From positions 46,423 to 110,422 of the forward strand of contig WTXI01000120.1 of assembly GCA_022376515.1 (NCBI GenBank): a DNA stretch of 64,000 nt. The letters run 5' to 3'. The notes beneath the pieces are model-generated. The model worked only from the letters and a program-made list of their open reading frames with translations. It ran no database searches and was not told the DNA's origin. Of this stretch, positions 1 to 14,618 are shown in pieces. Source of the stretch: Lactifluus volemus (Eukaryota; Basidiomycota; Agaricomycetes; Russulales; Russulaceae). Each line of letters opens with the position of its first letter. Within the stretch, counting starts at the first letter, position 1. The translations under genes were made by a program, and so were the position numbers.

Positions 1-110
1 CGGAGCGGGCCCCGTAGATTTCATGTTCGATAACGACACAGATAGATTCTATGTGACAAGCGTGGGGTTAGACATCGTCTTGTAGAACACTCAATTGCAA
101 GTCGCCTCGA
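1..110 (+). pseudogene. Relic of 3-methylcrotonyl-CoA carboxylase alpha (biotin carboxylase part)
   Basis: The first codons read GAGPVDFMFDNDTDRFY, which matches the [17 protein letters not shown] stretch of the intact MCCA gene at 33757-36753. A shortened remnant of the next intron, ending in TTGTAG, follows, and then NTQLQV, matching [10 protein letters not shown]. The similarity stops abruptly after about position 105. It is on the opposite strand to the two MCCA copies further right. Exon, intron remnant and exon are collinear, so this is a piece of genomic DNA and not a retrocopy. More of it may lie left of the window. Confidence 0.8.
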
Positions 111-420
111 CCAAATTTGAACGTTCAGGCTTCCTCTTTTACTATCACCATGTCCGACTCGGAGTCAGCCAATCAAAGTACTCAAGTATGGTGCCTTCTT
201 ATTGACCACCGGAGACGTCCTGCTTTCGGACGTGCCTTCTCAGTAATGGGTATCTCTGGATGACAATTATGGAAAAGTTGACGGTCAAGATCAAAAAAGG
301 AGGGGCATTACCTTGCCGGAGTCCAACCCCATCATCTCAATGTGCGGAAACCACGTTCACCGAAGGTCATGAAATCATCCGGCATTGCTCCAATTTGGCA
401 TGCAGTGCCGCGTACAGCAG

Positions 421-637
421 AGTCACCCCAGGCGACCTCATCCCTGCGCCCGGAGTAAAGGAGAGAAACCTTATTGCCAGTTCTAAGGGTCGCTTCGTTC
501 ACGCGGGACACGGTGGCTGCGCGCTGAGTCAGGTCACGTGCCGTGTCCCGGGACACGACGCGAGTCACCCCAGGCGACCTCATCCCTGCGCCCGGAGTAA
601 AGGAGAGAAACCTTATTGCCAGTTCTAAGGGTCGCTT
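421..637. repeat. 75-bp direct repeat, two copies (421-495 and 563-637)
   Basis: The same 75 bases occur at 421-495 and 563-637 with no difference that I can see, 142 bp apart. The 67-bp spacer contains a perfect 16-bp palindrome centred on CCCGGG (542-557). The second copy ends 89 bp before the NOG2 start codon, so the repeat lies in the NOG2 promoter region. Open frames across it appear to be chance. I do not recognise the repeat as part of a known element. Confidence 0.9.
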
Positions 638-726
638 AGAGGTTAACGTGAGGCGTGAGAACGACGTACCATATATGACAACAAGAGTACTCCCGGTCGG
701 TTTTGTCCAATTTTCTTTCGCATAAG

Positions 727-3072
727 ATGGCACCTACAAAAAACTCTCCGTCAGCCCCCAAAACACGTTCATCCGAGTCCCAGATCTCTTTGAAGAGAAT
801 TAAAGGCGAGAATTTCTACCGAAATGCCAAACAGGTCAAGCGTCTCAAGATGCTCAGCGGCGGCAAGGCCGTGCGCGACCGCGATGGGAAAATCATCGAA
901 GCAGCAGCATTCCAAAAGGGAGAAGATGAGACGACACCTGGGAGAGTACAACCTGATCGGAGGTGGTTCGGTGCGTTCATCCCCTGTTGCCAGTGACAGT
1001 CTCGTAACTTTGTGCACCTCGGGTGCCGGTATTTATTCAGGTAACACCCGGGTTATCTCCCAGACTGCGCTGGATCACTTCCGCACAAGCTTGCAGACCA
1101 AACAACATGATCCTTATTCCGTGCTTTTACGGCGCAACAAACTCCCCATGCAACTCCTCGATGATGCCGCGAATCGAAACCTACGCAAGGTTCGCATATC
1201 TCCCCCTCACCTTGCGTTCTTTGCTCAAGCACATCACAGCGTTCCCATATTGTCGAGACTGAGCCTTTTTCAGAGACGTTTGGCCCCAAGGCTCAACGCA
1301 AGCGCCCACGCATAGACGCAGGTTCATTCGAACAGCTTGGCCAAGTTGGTGCAGCCGCTGCTGAAGTGGCTGCTCAAGCACAGGAGACCGCAGAGCTCAC
1401 GAAGGCGACCGCGCCGACTGAAATGGCGCAGACACATGCCGACTATATCGAGCCCATATATGCGAAGGGCACGTCGCGACGCATATATGGCGAACTGTAT
1501 AAAGTCATCGATTCATCCGACGTGGTATTACATGTGCTGGACGCGAGAGATCCTCTTGGCACACTCTGCGAGAGCGTGCTGGAATATATACGAAAGGAAA
1601 AGGCGCACAAGCAAGTTGTGCTAGTGATTAACAAGTGCGACCTTGTCCCAAACTGGGTTACGGTATGTCATCTCTCCACTTACTTTACATCGTGCATGGA
1701 AAGATTTCGCGCGAATAGGCACGATACATCCAGCACCTGACGCCACGATACCCGACAATTGCATTTCATGCGTCACCAAATCACTCATTCGGCAAGGGCT
1801 CGCTTATCCAATTGTTGCGTCAGTTCTCCCGGCTACATTCGGATAAGAAGCAAATCTCAGTTGGGTTCGTCGGTTATCCAAACGTTGGGAAGAGCAGCGT
1901 CATCAACACACTTAAGAGTGGCAAGGTATGTCGGGTTGCGCCTGTACCAGGCGAAACAAAGGTGCGAAACAGTGTGGAACCTCTCACTCTTTGCTTCATG
2001 ACGCGAGATCGGGCTAGGTCTGGCAATACATCACCTTGACACGGCGGATCTACCTCATCGACTGTCCTGGCATCGTCCCAACCTCCGCGCATGACTCGCA
2101 GACAGCAACAGTCCTCAAGGGTGTCCTGCGTGTGGAGGCGCTCCCGATGCCTTCCGAGCATGTCCCGGAACTCCTCCTGCGTGTCAAGCCACTCTATCTC
2201 TCACGCACATACGGGCTCACAATCCCGGATTCCGGTTCTTGGACAGCAGATGAACTCCTCGATGTGCTCGCACGCGCGAAAGGCCGACTTCTAAAGCGCG
2301 GTGAGCCGGACATTGAGGGCGCAGCTAAGATTGTTCTAGGAGACTGGGTGCGCGGGCGCATACCGTTCTTTGTGGCGCCGCCGGAGCGCCCAACGGAGCT
2401 CAACGAGCGCGAGACGAAAGAGCGCGCGCGGCTTGCGAAGAGCAACGCCATGGAACGTGAGGAAACGGAAACACTCGTACCAGGAGTCAAGCAGAATCTG
2501 GGCTCGATAATGCAGAAGAACACGTTCGTTGGCGAAGATGTGCGGCCGCTGGAGGATATGATCCTGGAAGGCGAGAGCGAGGATGAGCGCGCTGAGGAAG
2601 AGGACGACGATGTGGTTGTTGACTACGTGGAGGCGGAGGAAGCCGCACCGTTAACTTGGGGAGATGTGTTTGCGGAAGATGGTGTCCCGGTATCGGCTGG
2701 GACTGCCGCTTCCGCAGAGCAGGAAGAAGAGGAAGATGAATGGCCCGGAATAACGTCGCTTCCCGGAGAAGGTGCGTGAAATTGTGACTCTGGTTGTTCG
2801 GTAGTTGACTCGTTTCAAAGCCGTGGAATATTCGGGCGACGAATCCGAGGAGCCTGCGAAACAAGAGAAAGAACCACGAATGACAACGAGAAAGGTAAAT
2901 GGCTGACAAAAATTCTATCGGCCACGATTGGGCTTATCCCGCATCCTAGAAAAAAGCAGAGAATTTCTACACAAATGCAAACGTCAAGAACAAAAACCGA
3001 GCAAAGGCTACGCTGCTCAAATCGCTTCAAGCGAAGGCTGTGGGTCGGAGCCGAGAGAAGAAGAAACGGTAA
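727..3072 (+). CDS. NOG2: Nucleolar GTP-binding protein 2 (pre-60S assembly GTPase)
   Basis: Seven exons (727-970, 1041-1189, 1240-1662, 1719-1961, 2018-2771, 2821-2894, 2950-3072) give 669 residues. This is a circularly permuted GTPase of the YlqF/Nog2 family, which in yeast acts on nuclear pre-60S ribosomal particles. The motifs come in permuted order: NKCDLVP (G4) first, then GYPNVGKSS (G1), then DCPG (G3). Family-typical stretches are [15 protein letters not shown] near the N-terminus, [26 protein letters not shown] and the basic C-terminal [14 protein letters not shown]. An acidic Glu/Asp-rich segment precedes the C-terminus. ATG 727 is the first in-frame ATG; the same frame is open upstream but without an ATG. 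All introns are GT-AG and 49-70 nt long. Confidence 0.96.
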
Positions 3073-3827
3073 TCGCCGATTATTGGGGCGTTATGCCTGT
3101 CGCCCTCAGCCTTGTTGTCACCTTTGCTTGACAAAGCCCGGTACCACTGGCTAGACTCCCGCACGAGTTGGGATGGTGCCTGTTCTACTGGTTACATTTG
3201 GTAGAGGATGAGAGAATTAGGGGTCGGGGTTCAAGTTTGCACTTGCTATAGCTGTAGTCACACGACGCCACTCGTCATACGCTGAAAAATAACGCCACAT
3301 CGCCGGAATTTTATTATCCCTCAGCGGTCTAGCCAAGGTACTGGCTCCGCCGCTGTGTAGATGTCTTGGCCAAAGCTCTGGCGTTGTAGCTCCACACGGG
3401 TATTGAGGCCCAGAAGGTTTACCAAGTTCCATCACCTTAAACTGCGATGGTGAATTTAGAGCAAGTCAGACATCGGAAGCCAGTAAATTATTCCGAACGG
3501 AGTGTAAGCATGCGTCAGTCTCGGCGGCCGAGGATGACGTGAAGACATGTAAAGTAAGTCTGGCCCCAGGATAAAATTTATTCAAAAAAAAAAATCGTAT
3601 GCGTCATGGAGTAAAACAGAGCGCCGAACAAACACAAATACAGTACGGCATCAGTATTCTCACACGCTACAGGTGTAGATTAGCTCTTATAATTAGGGAG
3701 GACCCCAGCGGTGATAATCAGCGTGAGAGAATTGAAGCCCCTCGAGTGATCCGCCTCATTCGGTATCGTAAAACTTGATCTCTAACCTCCACCATCTCAT
3801 TTGTCCTCCCAACTTGACACCACCACA
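3073..3827. other. Intergenic, NOG2 3' end to enolase promoter
   Basis: No convincing gene in about 750 bp. A frame at 3217-3435 (-) has no recognisable content. The last 100 bp are pyrimidine-rich, as expected of the promoter and leader of a strongly expressed fungal gene such as enolase. Confidence 0.7.
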
Positions 3828-5494
<1,667 letters not shown>

Positions 5495-6648
5495 AAAAGG
5501 GGGGGATACTCTCACTGTATGTTACAAAAAAAAGGTTGTTTTTCTGAGAGTTGAGACGAATTTTGAGAGAATATGGACCTGTGGCCCCTCCCCCCCCTTC
5601 CACGTACCAAATACTGCCCTGCGTTATAAAACAAAACCATGTATTGCTTTGTAAGTTATACAAATACTACTTCTGGGCCAAGTTAGACACGGCCAACCAC
5701 CAAGGCAAGCATATGGGTGAAATCAAGAGTGACGAGAGCACGTGCCAGAATGAAGGTGCTCGGCGGCTGCGTGGTTCATGATATCCTCTGGATCGCACTA
5801 TCACCTGATCTCTCGCAACTGCTCCAAGTACAGTAAATTATATCTAGACGCGTTTCAACGGGTGGTTGTGGTAACGATGCGCGCCTGTCATCTTCCATTA
5901 CATAAAGCGTGCCTAGGTGTTGACCCCTAACCAAAAGTCTCGAGAGTAAAATGCATATGGACAACGTACGGTCTCTCCGACGTGCTGCGGCGTTTTCCCA
6001 ATTTTTTTTAGATACCTCTGAGTTGGTGTTGACCTGAGGTTAGTTGTGGAAAATCGAGGAGAGCCCAGTACAGAAACGCCTCGAATGAATGGTCTTTCCA
6101 AGAAAAAAAAAAAACTCCAGCGCATGGATAGATGGGACTTTTGGATGCAGCCGGCCCGAGGAATATATAAAACCCGGGTATAGTTTGACTTGTCAGATGT
6201 GGGCAACTGCAATGTCCATCGATGGCCCGGGGGGAGAGGCTGGTGCTCTTGACCAAAAGCTGTGTCAGAAAGAGGGTCTGTCCGGCGAACAGGGCCAGAA
6301 CCAAAACATAGTAGGATACCACGCTCGTCAGAAGTGCGTCTACTAGTACAGGATGGAGCGGTTGACGAGCAGAGTAAACAGAGGATTACGTGATACTAGT
6401 ACCGTCTGTCGTATGACGCTGATGATCAGCACACAAGCATCTACTTAGCACCTTCTGGTAGCTGGAAGGAAACCTTTTTCTTTCTCTCTCCTGTCACGAG
6501 AGAGTCATCCCAGCCTGGTACTTCCTAATCACCGACAATCAAAGCACTTGAATTTAAGATGACAGCGTATTCTATAGCATTCTCTATATCGTTGCAAGCA
6601 AAAATCGAGGGACCTTTCTTTTTGGAGATGCAAGAGGGTTCGCCAGAT
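5495..6648. other. Intergenic, convergent enolase / MCR1 3' ends
   Basis: About 1.15 kb between two converging genes. Short open frames on both strands have no recognisable protein content. The stretch is AT-rich with several homopolymer runs, as expected of untranslated 3' regions. I see no RNA gene or repeat. Confidence 0.7.
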
Positions 6649-7819
6649 CTAAAATTTGAATACCTGGCCTTCGGTATATCCCAAGTCCTTGAGGATCCCA
6701 CCAATTTCCCCTTGCCTCGGGCCATCCTTCTTCCCTGCAACCGCGTTTACCTGTCCCGGCGGGCCTATATTCCCGTACCACAAGATTTCGAGTCAGCGAG
6801 TGCCGATTCACAACCGCGGAGGGAGCAGAGAGGAAGAAGCACACAAAAAGGGACAACGCACCGCATATGAGCACCTTAATTTTATCGCCCAACTCCGCGG
6901 GCGGGACGTGAGCCTTGATGAGCTCGGGGCTAACGTATCCCGATGCGCCAGCCCAGCCAGCCGGAGGTTTGTCTAGCGTGTGCACGACGCGGAACGTGTT
7001 CGGGTGCGCGTGCTCGAGCGCGGTTAGCTCTTTGTGAAGGAGAATGTCCGCCTCGGTCACATTGGCAAAGAGCAACGTGAAGCGCGTCCGATTCGCAGGG
7101 TCCTTCAACGCGTGTTCGAGTAGTTGGTATAGTGGCGTGATGCCCGAGCCACCACCGATGAGCGCGACATGCTCAAACTCGTTCGCTGCGTTTTTCGGGG
7201 TTTCCCGTCAAGAGAGTGGTGAGGGCGGGCGGGGGGACGCGCGCGTACCTTTGTAGGGGAATTTGGTGATCGGACCCTTGATGGAGAGCGTGTCGCCAGG
7301 CTTGAGCCTCTCGTGAACGTACTTGCTGATCACCCCATTCTCGTACTTTTTGATCAGCAACACGAGCTCGCCTTGTTGGTCAGGGCTCGAAATGGGTGTA
7401 TACGCGCGCAGAGCCAAATTGCCCTTCTTATCTACGGGTGCACCCGGAGCGCCTTCGGAGGCTCGCACGACGACGAGGGAAGTGATGGGTGAGAGCGCGG
7501 CCTCGCCGTTGGGAAGTTCAAAGATGAACCTTGAGGTGTTGTGGTTGTACGGAAGGACAGCCTTGAGTTTGAGATCGAGGAAGCGCTCCGGGTCCAGCGC
7601 GGACTTTTCCTGCTTCGGCTTGGTAGGTGAAGAGACTGATGCTGGGGAAAAGGGCGTAGGTGAGCCACCGAGGTAGACGTACCCAGCGAGTCCTATCAGG
7701 CCAGCGCCGCCGAAGTAAAGCGGGAGGTTGGATGATTTAGTAGGTCCGCTGCCACCAGCGGAGAAATAGCGAGCTTGTAGCGGACTGAGAGTGCGACTGG
7801 CAAGACGAAGGAAGGACAT
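6649..7819 (-). CDS. MCR1: NADH-cytochrome b5 reductase 2, mitochondrial
   Basis: Three exons (7819-7249, 7185-6862, 6764-6649) give 336 residues. The family passes electrons from NADH through FAD to cytochrome b5; MCR1 is found in the mitochondrial outer membrane and intermembrane space. The N-terminus is basic and serine-rich (MSFLRLASRTLSPLQARYFS), followed by a hydrophobic segment at about residues 33-51. The FAD-binding signature RAYTPISS and the GxLVLLIKKY strand follow, then the NADH-binding GGGSGITPLYQLL. The C-terminal exon reads GPPGQVNAV and ends LGYTEGQVFKF, typical of the family. The start is the first ATG and directly begins the targeting sequence. The next gene on the same strand ends 154 bp upstream, so the promoter is short. 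Confidence 0.96.
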
Positions 7820-7973
7820 TAAGGATAGTTAACTAGTAAAGAGGTGCAATGGTGTCATTTGTCAGCCTCATCATCATCATGTCAAAAAACTTCTTTTCTT
7901 TCTTTTCGGAACTCAAAGAAAATGCCGGCTGAAAGTACAGTAAGTTGGGATAGTTGTATACGTTCCTCTATCA

Positions 7974-8619
7974 TCACGACCTTGCCATCGGGTGCACCCA
8001 ATCATCCGGAACCTTCCCCGTCTCGACGTATCTTGTCAGCCACGACTTGGCTATCGCAAAGTCGCTTTTCAGCTGTCCGAGTGCCGCAACTATTTCACCT
8101 ATGGATGCTGCACCGTCCAGCTCCTCCTTCTCAGTCCATGCATCGATGACATTACGCAAGCGGGAACACGATTGCTGTACCTCCTCGACACCAATAGCGA
8201 CAGAGGTATCCTGCAGCGAGGTGGCCAACAATGACAAATTGGGAATGTCCTTGTTTCCTCTATACACACCGTAAGAAAGGGACAGAGGAGAGAGAGGAAG
8301 GAGAAAAAAAGGGTGTGTGCTACTCTGTGCCAGAAGACAAGTGGATATCACGCACAAAGCTTTGTCCATGTCGGATAGCGTCGAATTAGCCACGGCTAGG
8401 TAGGTGTTGACCATCTGGGTGGAGAAATCGGTCGAGTCGTGGTCATTCAAGTCAATAACACTCTGAAAGGCGCGGCGGTCGATGATCCCCTCCGAGCTTC
8501 TCTGCCGGGCCTGAGAGTGCGCGTGAATACCTTGGCTCAAAGCTGCCCACCGGACGACGATAAAGTGCAAAGTGGTCAATGCACACCTTAGTAGTTTCTG
8601 GGGGTTCCTTGGATGGCAT
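7974..8619 (-). CDS. Ypd1-like histidine-phosphotransfer (HPt) domain protein lacking the active histidine
   Basis: Three exons (8619-8587, 8510-8356, 8259-7974) give 157 residues, near the 167 of yeast Ypd1. It begins MPSKEPPETTK; the HPt fold follows: IIDRRAFQSVIDLNDHDS, then DFSTQMVNTYLAVANSTLSDMDKAL, then the helix that normally carries the active site, and a C-terminal helix LKSDFAIAKSWLTRY. In canonical Ypd1 the active helix reads L-G-H-F-L-K-G-S-S-A-A-L-G. Here it reads L-A-T-S-L-Q-D-T-S-V-A-I-G: His is Thr (codon 8222-8220), Lys is Gln and Gly is Asp. The protein should therefore not accept phosphate on histidine. Normal HPt proteins carry phosphate from a hybrid histidine kinase to the Ssk1 and Skn7 regulators upstream of Hog1. 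The role here is unknown; a decoy or scaffold is possible. The next gene to the right is Hog1. Confidence 0.85.
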
Positions 8620-11600
8620 ACTAGTGGGATGAAAGGGAGAGAAAACGAGGGATGTTATTGTAGTTATAGTGAAGATGAAGGAGGGGGAGTCAGATCTTAA
8701 TCTCGTTTCTTTGTGTTATCACATTGACTCGTAAATATGAGAATAAAAGGACCACGCTGGCCCTACCATACCCCGAGTCAGTATAACCCGTTCCGTGGTT
8801 CATATGGCTTCTTTTGTACAGGTGTGATGTGATGTTTTCCAAGTTGGCGTAAATCTCCGTTTATAGGTAAACGTAATGTAGTCTCCCCCCCTGAAAGGAG
8901 AGGTCCGGTCTGGACAAGACAAGACACGCAGCAATATTTGTCCGCAAAGAGTTCGGTGAAGAGAGAAAAGAAAGGTCTCCGGGGAGAGGTGCGGCGCTTC
9001 AATCGAATTGTCGGTGGTGTTCCCCGTCGGACTAAATTCTTGAGCTAAGCCAACACTCCGCGACCGTCGCGGCGCAACAATTGTTTTTTTTTTCCTTTTC
9101 TCTATCGCCTAGCAAAGTTCGTTCGGCATCATCAGATGATGTGGAGTTGGCAATAGGAACGTGACAAGTACAGGCCAACTGATGGCAGTGCATGCACTGT
9201 CAACGGCGTACCCAAATCATGGAGTACCTGATGAATAATTTTAGGCTCACAGTAGTATCATTCGAAGTAAACTGCCAAAGCACTCGTTGTCCGGTCGCCG
9301 TCACCGATGGCCTTTTTATCGCATTGTCATTGTCTTTCCATAAATGTATTCCATTTTCCGAACTCTCTCTCTGTTAATTATTACCCAACGTGCGGGGTTT
9401 TGAACACGCCCTTTTTTTTTCGAATTTCCGCGAACAGGGTCTAGCACGTTCCAATCAGACCTTTTTTTTTTTTTTTGACCGGAACGTCTCCGTGTGTGAT
9501 TGTCCATGGACGCGAAAAAGACCATGTTTAGGCCGGACGAAGGACCGTATCAGCTACGACGGAGACCACCAGGGGCGCGGCGGGGAGGTCCAACATCTCA
9601 AAAGTAGCATCAGGCATCAGGCACCTCGGGATAGTCTCGCATAATTCCCTCCGGAGTTGTTTTCTTCCCAGATGCACAACTGCACAACTCCGGGTTTATG
9701 TATTGACAACGCAGTCTTCCAGGCTGATCAAGCTGTCCACGTTGGTACGTAATCGCACCACCTTCACTACTATACTGTTGTGAATCAATCCATCGTAATA
9801 AAACATGGTTTTGGGTTTATCTGTTTGTCTATAATGGGGAGATCGTATCAAAACCAGGTCCTGTCAGTCGTTGTGAAGATGAAAGGGTCTTGGGTGACCA
9901 TGATATGAGGCTGTTTCTCCGACGTCCGACTTGTACGCCTCTATATGCTCCAGCGCTGTCCATGCTCATGCTTAGACATATCTGAGCGCTCTTCTGCTAC
10001 CGCTCACGGGGGACATAATTGGGTAGAGATTGAGTTCAATGAAGATTGAATGATCGTGAGAATGGATTCGGAACATGCCGAGTTGTGCGAATAGGGACAA
10101 ATTCAAGGTTATCTTCAAAAAGACCGATTTGCATGGCTTTGGTGACATGAGAAAGTTTCTTACTGTATATCCCACCGTGATGCGTCCAGGACGGTAGCTC
10201 CCTCAACCCCCTACACAGACATACCGACTGTCTACGTCAGTACTGTTATCTGGCTACTTAACTTGAAGAACAATGCCCCCAAGTTCACCCCATGCACTTA
10301 TTCATCCAAGTGCCTTTTATTGCTTGCAATTCATTTGTCTTGGCCCCGTGTGGATGGCTCTCGTGGTGCGCAGTCTATGTGCTCCGAATAGGTGCTCACC
10401 GGACGTAACTTTAGTCCTCAAATCAGGCACAAGCTGGGAAAGGATTCTCACGAAAATGGATAGGGACAGCCGTCTCGCCTGGGCTTCGCTTGGATCCTTC
10501 CCTGACTCACACGGGCTCTGCGAGCTGTGAGCTTCTTACCGCCCTTCGACTCTTTGATTCTAAACTCTGGGCGCGTTGTTTGATAACTAATATGATTCCG
10601 ATTGGGATCCCACTACGCGAGAGAAGATCTCTCGATTAGCTGTGGTCGGTGGGACAAGCCCCATCAGGATCGAGAGAAGGCACTTTTCTCTGCGTATCGA
10701 CGTCGGAAAACCCATTACCGTACAGTGAGGGAAGATCGGCGCACGCAGTTTCTGTTTGCCGTTCTTCCTTTGCTTTTTCTTTTCTTTTTTTTTTTTTTCA
10801 GGTGTCGAGAAGCTGCCGCCGACGCCATGCCCTACTGGCATGATGCCAGAGTAACGTAACAAATGAGAAGAGTTGGGCCGGATTTCCTAAATCATCAAGC
10901 AACTTACTGCTGAACCTGCGATTACTTTCCTTAGGACGCATGGCGATGAGACGCTATCTGTTCCTTTTGGAGTTCAAGCCGGAAAGAGTAATATGGATAC
11001 CGTGGGTATGTATTCAAAATTTGGAAAGAGCCCTTGGGTTTCCCCTTTGCGCCCTTTACTTTATGACTTCCCAATTGGCTCAGGACGGCTCCACGGCATG
11101 TTTGTCATAACCTATGTGTTGATAAGGTACGCAGCGCGTAGACGACAGTATCGCATGCCCCTGTTCGATTCGCGAGAGAGCGACGGAACGGATCGGGGAT
11201 ATAGTTAGGTGATCGGAAACCAGGCTTTCCAACCATGATACGTACGTACAGTGTTGCACAGGTGATCTGCAAATAATACAGAAGACATAGCAGAGCCGCG
11301 ACGTCAGACTTTGTGTCATTTCAAGACACGGACGTGGGTCCGAAGCTGACAACGCAACCCAAGCTTGGTCACGCTACAAGCATGGCCCAATGTTCTACAG
11401 TAATATTCTTCAGCGCGCTGTAGCCAGCATCTTCTCATGGCACGTTCTACAAACTATCCCAAAGTTGCCGGCGTATAACGGGATTGTCATTGTCGTTCTT
11501 GTCGGGAGGGGGATCTATGCGGTCAATCTCCGCGGCAACGGGGGCTGGATAGTGCGTCCCAAGAATGGCACAGAGCTTGCCACCCTACCCAGTGGGGCAG

Positions 11601-12773
11601 AGCCTCCCCGATTATAAAGTGGAGAGAAGAGGTCGAATACAGTATCACTTTGCATTTGCTCGTGTGACCAATCCATGAACCATGATCAGGAAGTTTCTAC
11701 TGGTTGACGGGGCGCCCGGCGGGTTCTTCTGCGCCTGCCGAATCAGGTACACAGTTTGTCAGCGGAAGACGAAGGGGCTGGATGGCTGGTAGGGTTGGGT
11801 GCAAAGGAACACACGTGTGGGAAGGTGGCATCCCTCGTGGCACTACTCGTGGTGGCTGACGGCTTAGAGAAAGGGCTGCATGTTCCGGCACGAGGGATTG
11901 TGAAAGGTATATGAATATCGGCAAATGCAACAAAAGTGGGCAACACGGACAAGGTTGTTGTGCCTAGCATAGGTTATCGCTCACAATAAAAAGCTGACAT
12001 GGGGCGGCTAGATTTCCTCCGCAACTCGTACAACAACTAAATGGAGAGACGTAAATTTCCGTACCGACAAGACGCAGGACTGCTTGAGTGAATCTCGTCA
12101 GGTCCGTCTCGGCACTGGCATAGCATCGGGTGATCTCTTGAATTGTATCGCAAAACTAGTAGAAACTGACATGTTCTGTGGAATGAATTATGGAGTTACT
12201 GCGCGACACGTGGGCTTCGTATTCAAAGTTGACTTTTGGTAATACTTGAGCCTGTCGCAGTAGTACGTGACGTATCGTACAAACTGCATTAACCGCACTC
12301 ACCTTGCTTGGACGCCAAGGAATACCATCTTGATTAGATTGCAGCGACTCGGAATGCCTATCAAAATGAGATCAACAAAGGAGCAATACATTGGCATGAA
12401 AGCTACGCGATGTTGCTGGGCGCGATCTCGAAGACATGTTGCGTCTGACGGGCTCACGATCGGAGAAAGGACCACAGACGCTCGTACTAATCGAAGATTG
12501 GCTGTTTTCGTGATCGTCGACGCGCTTGTGACGACATGAGCTCCACAAGAGTGGCAATGAGTATCCGAAAGGAGCGCCGTTGGACGTATTCTGGGTTGTA
12601 GAGTGATTACGTTCTTGTACAAGCAAACGAGGTGGTGTATGATGACGTCTAGTAGAGATAAATATGTATTTCTTTTTTAGAGCAAGGGTGTGGCTCCACA
12701 ATATAGAAAGGATTAGCTCAGAAGGTGCTCCACTTGAAATACACCCCTATTCACACCATCACCAACCTATCTC
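8620..12773. other. Gene-poor stretch between the HPt gene and Hog1
   Basis: About 4.15 kb without a reading frame that looks like a protein or that joins into a spliced gene. Frames of 60-110 residues are present on both strands but have no recognisable motifs. Poly-T runs occur near 9083, 9410, 9462 and 10786. I found no tRNA, LTR, terminal inverted repeat or recognisable transposase. It could hold a long non-coding transcript or decayed repeats, but nothing in the sequence shows it. Confidence 0.6.

Positions 12774-14618
<1,845 letters not shown>

Noticed and set aside
10740..10862. Poly-T tract at 10786 taken as a polymerase III terminator
   Set aside because: No A/B box or RNA fold was found upstream; T-runs are common throughout this window.
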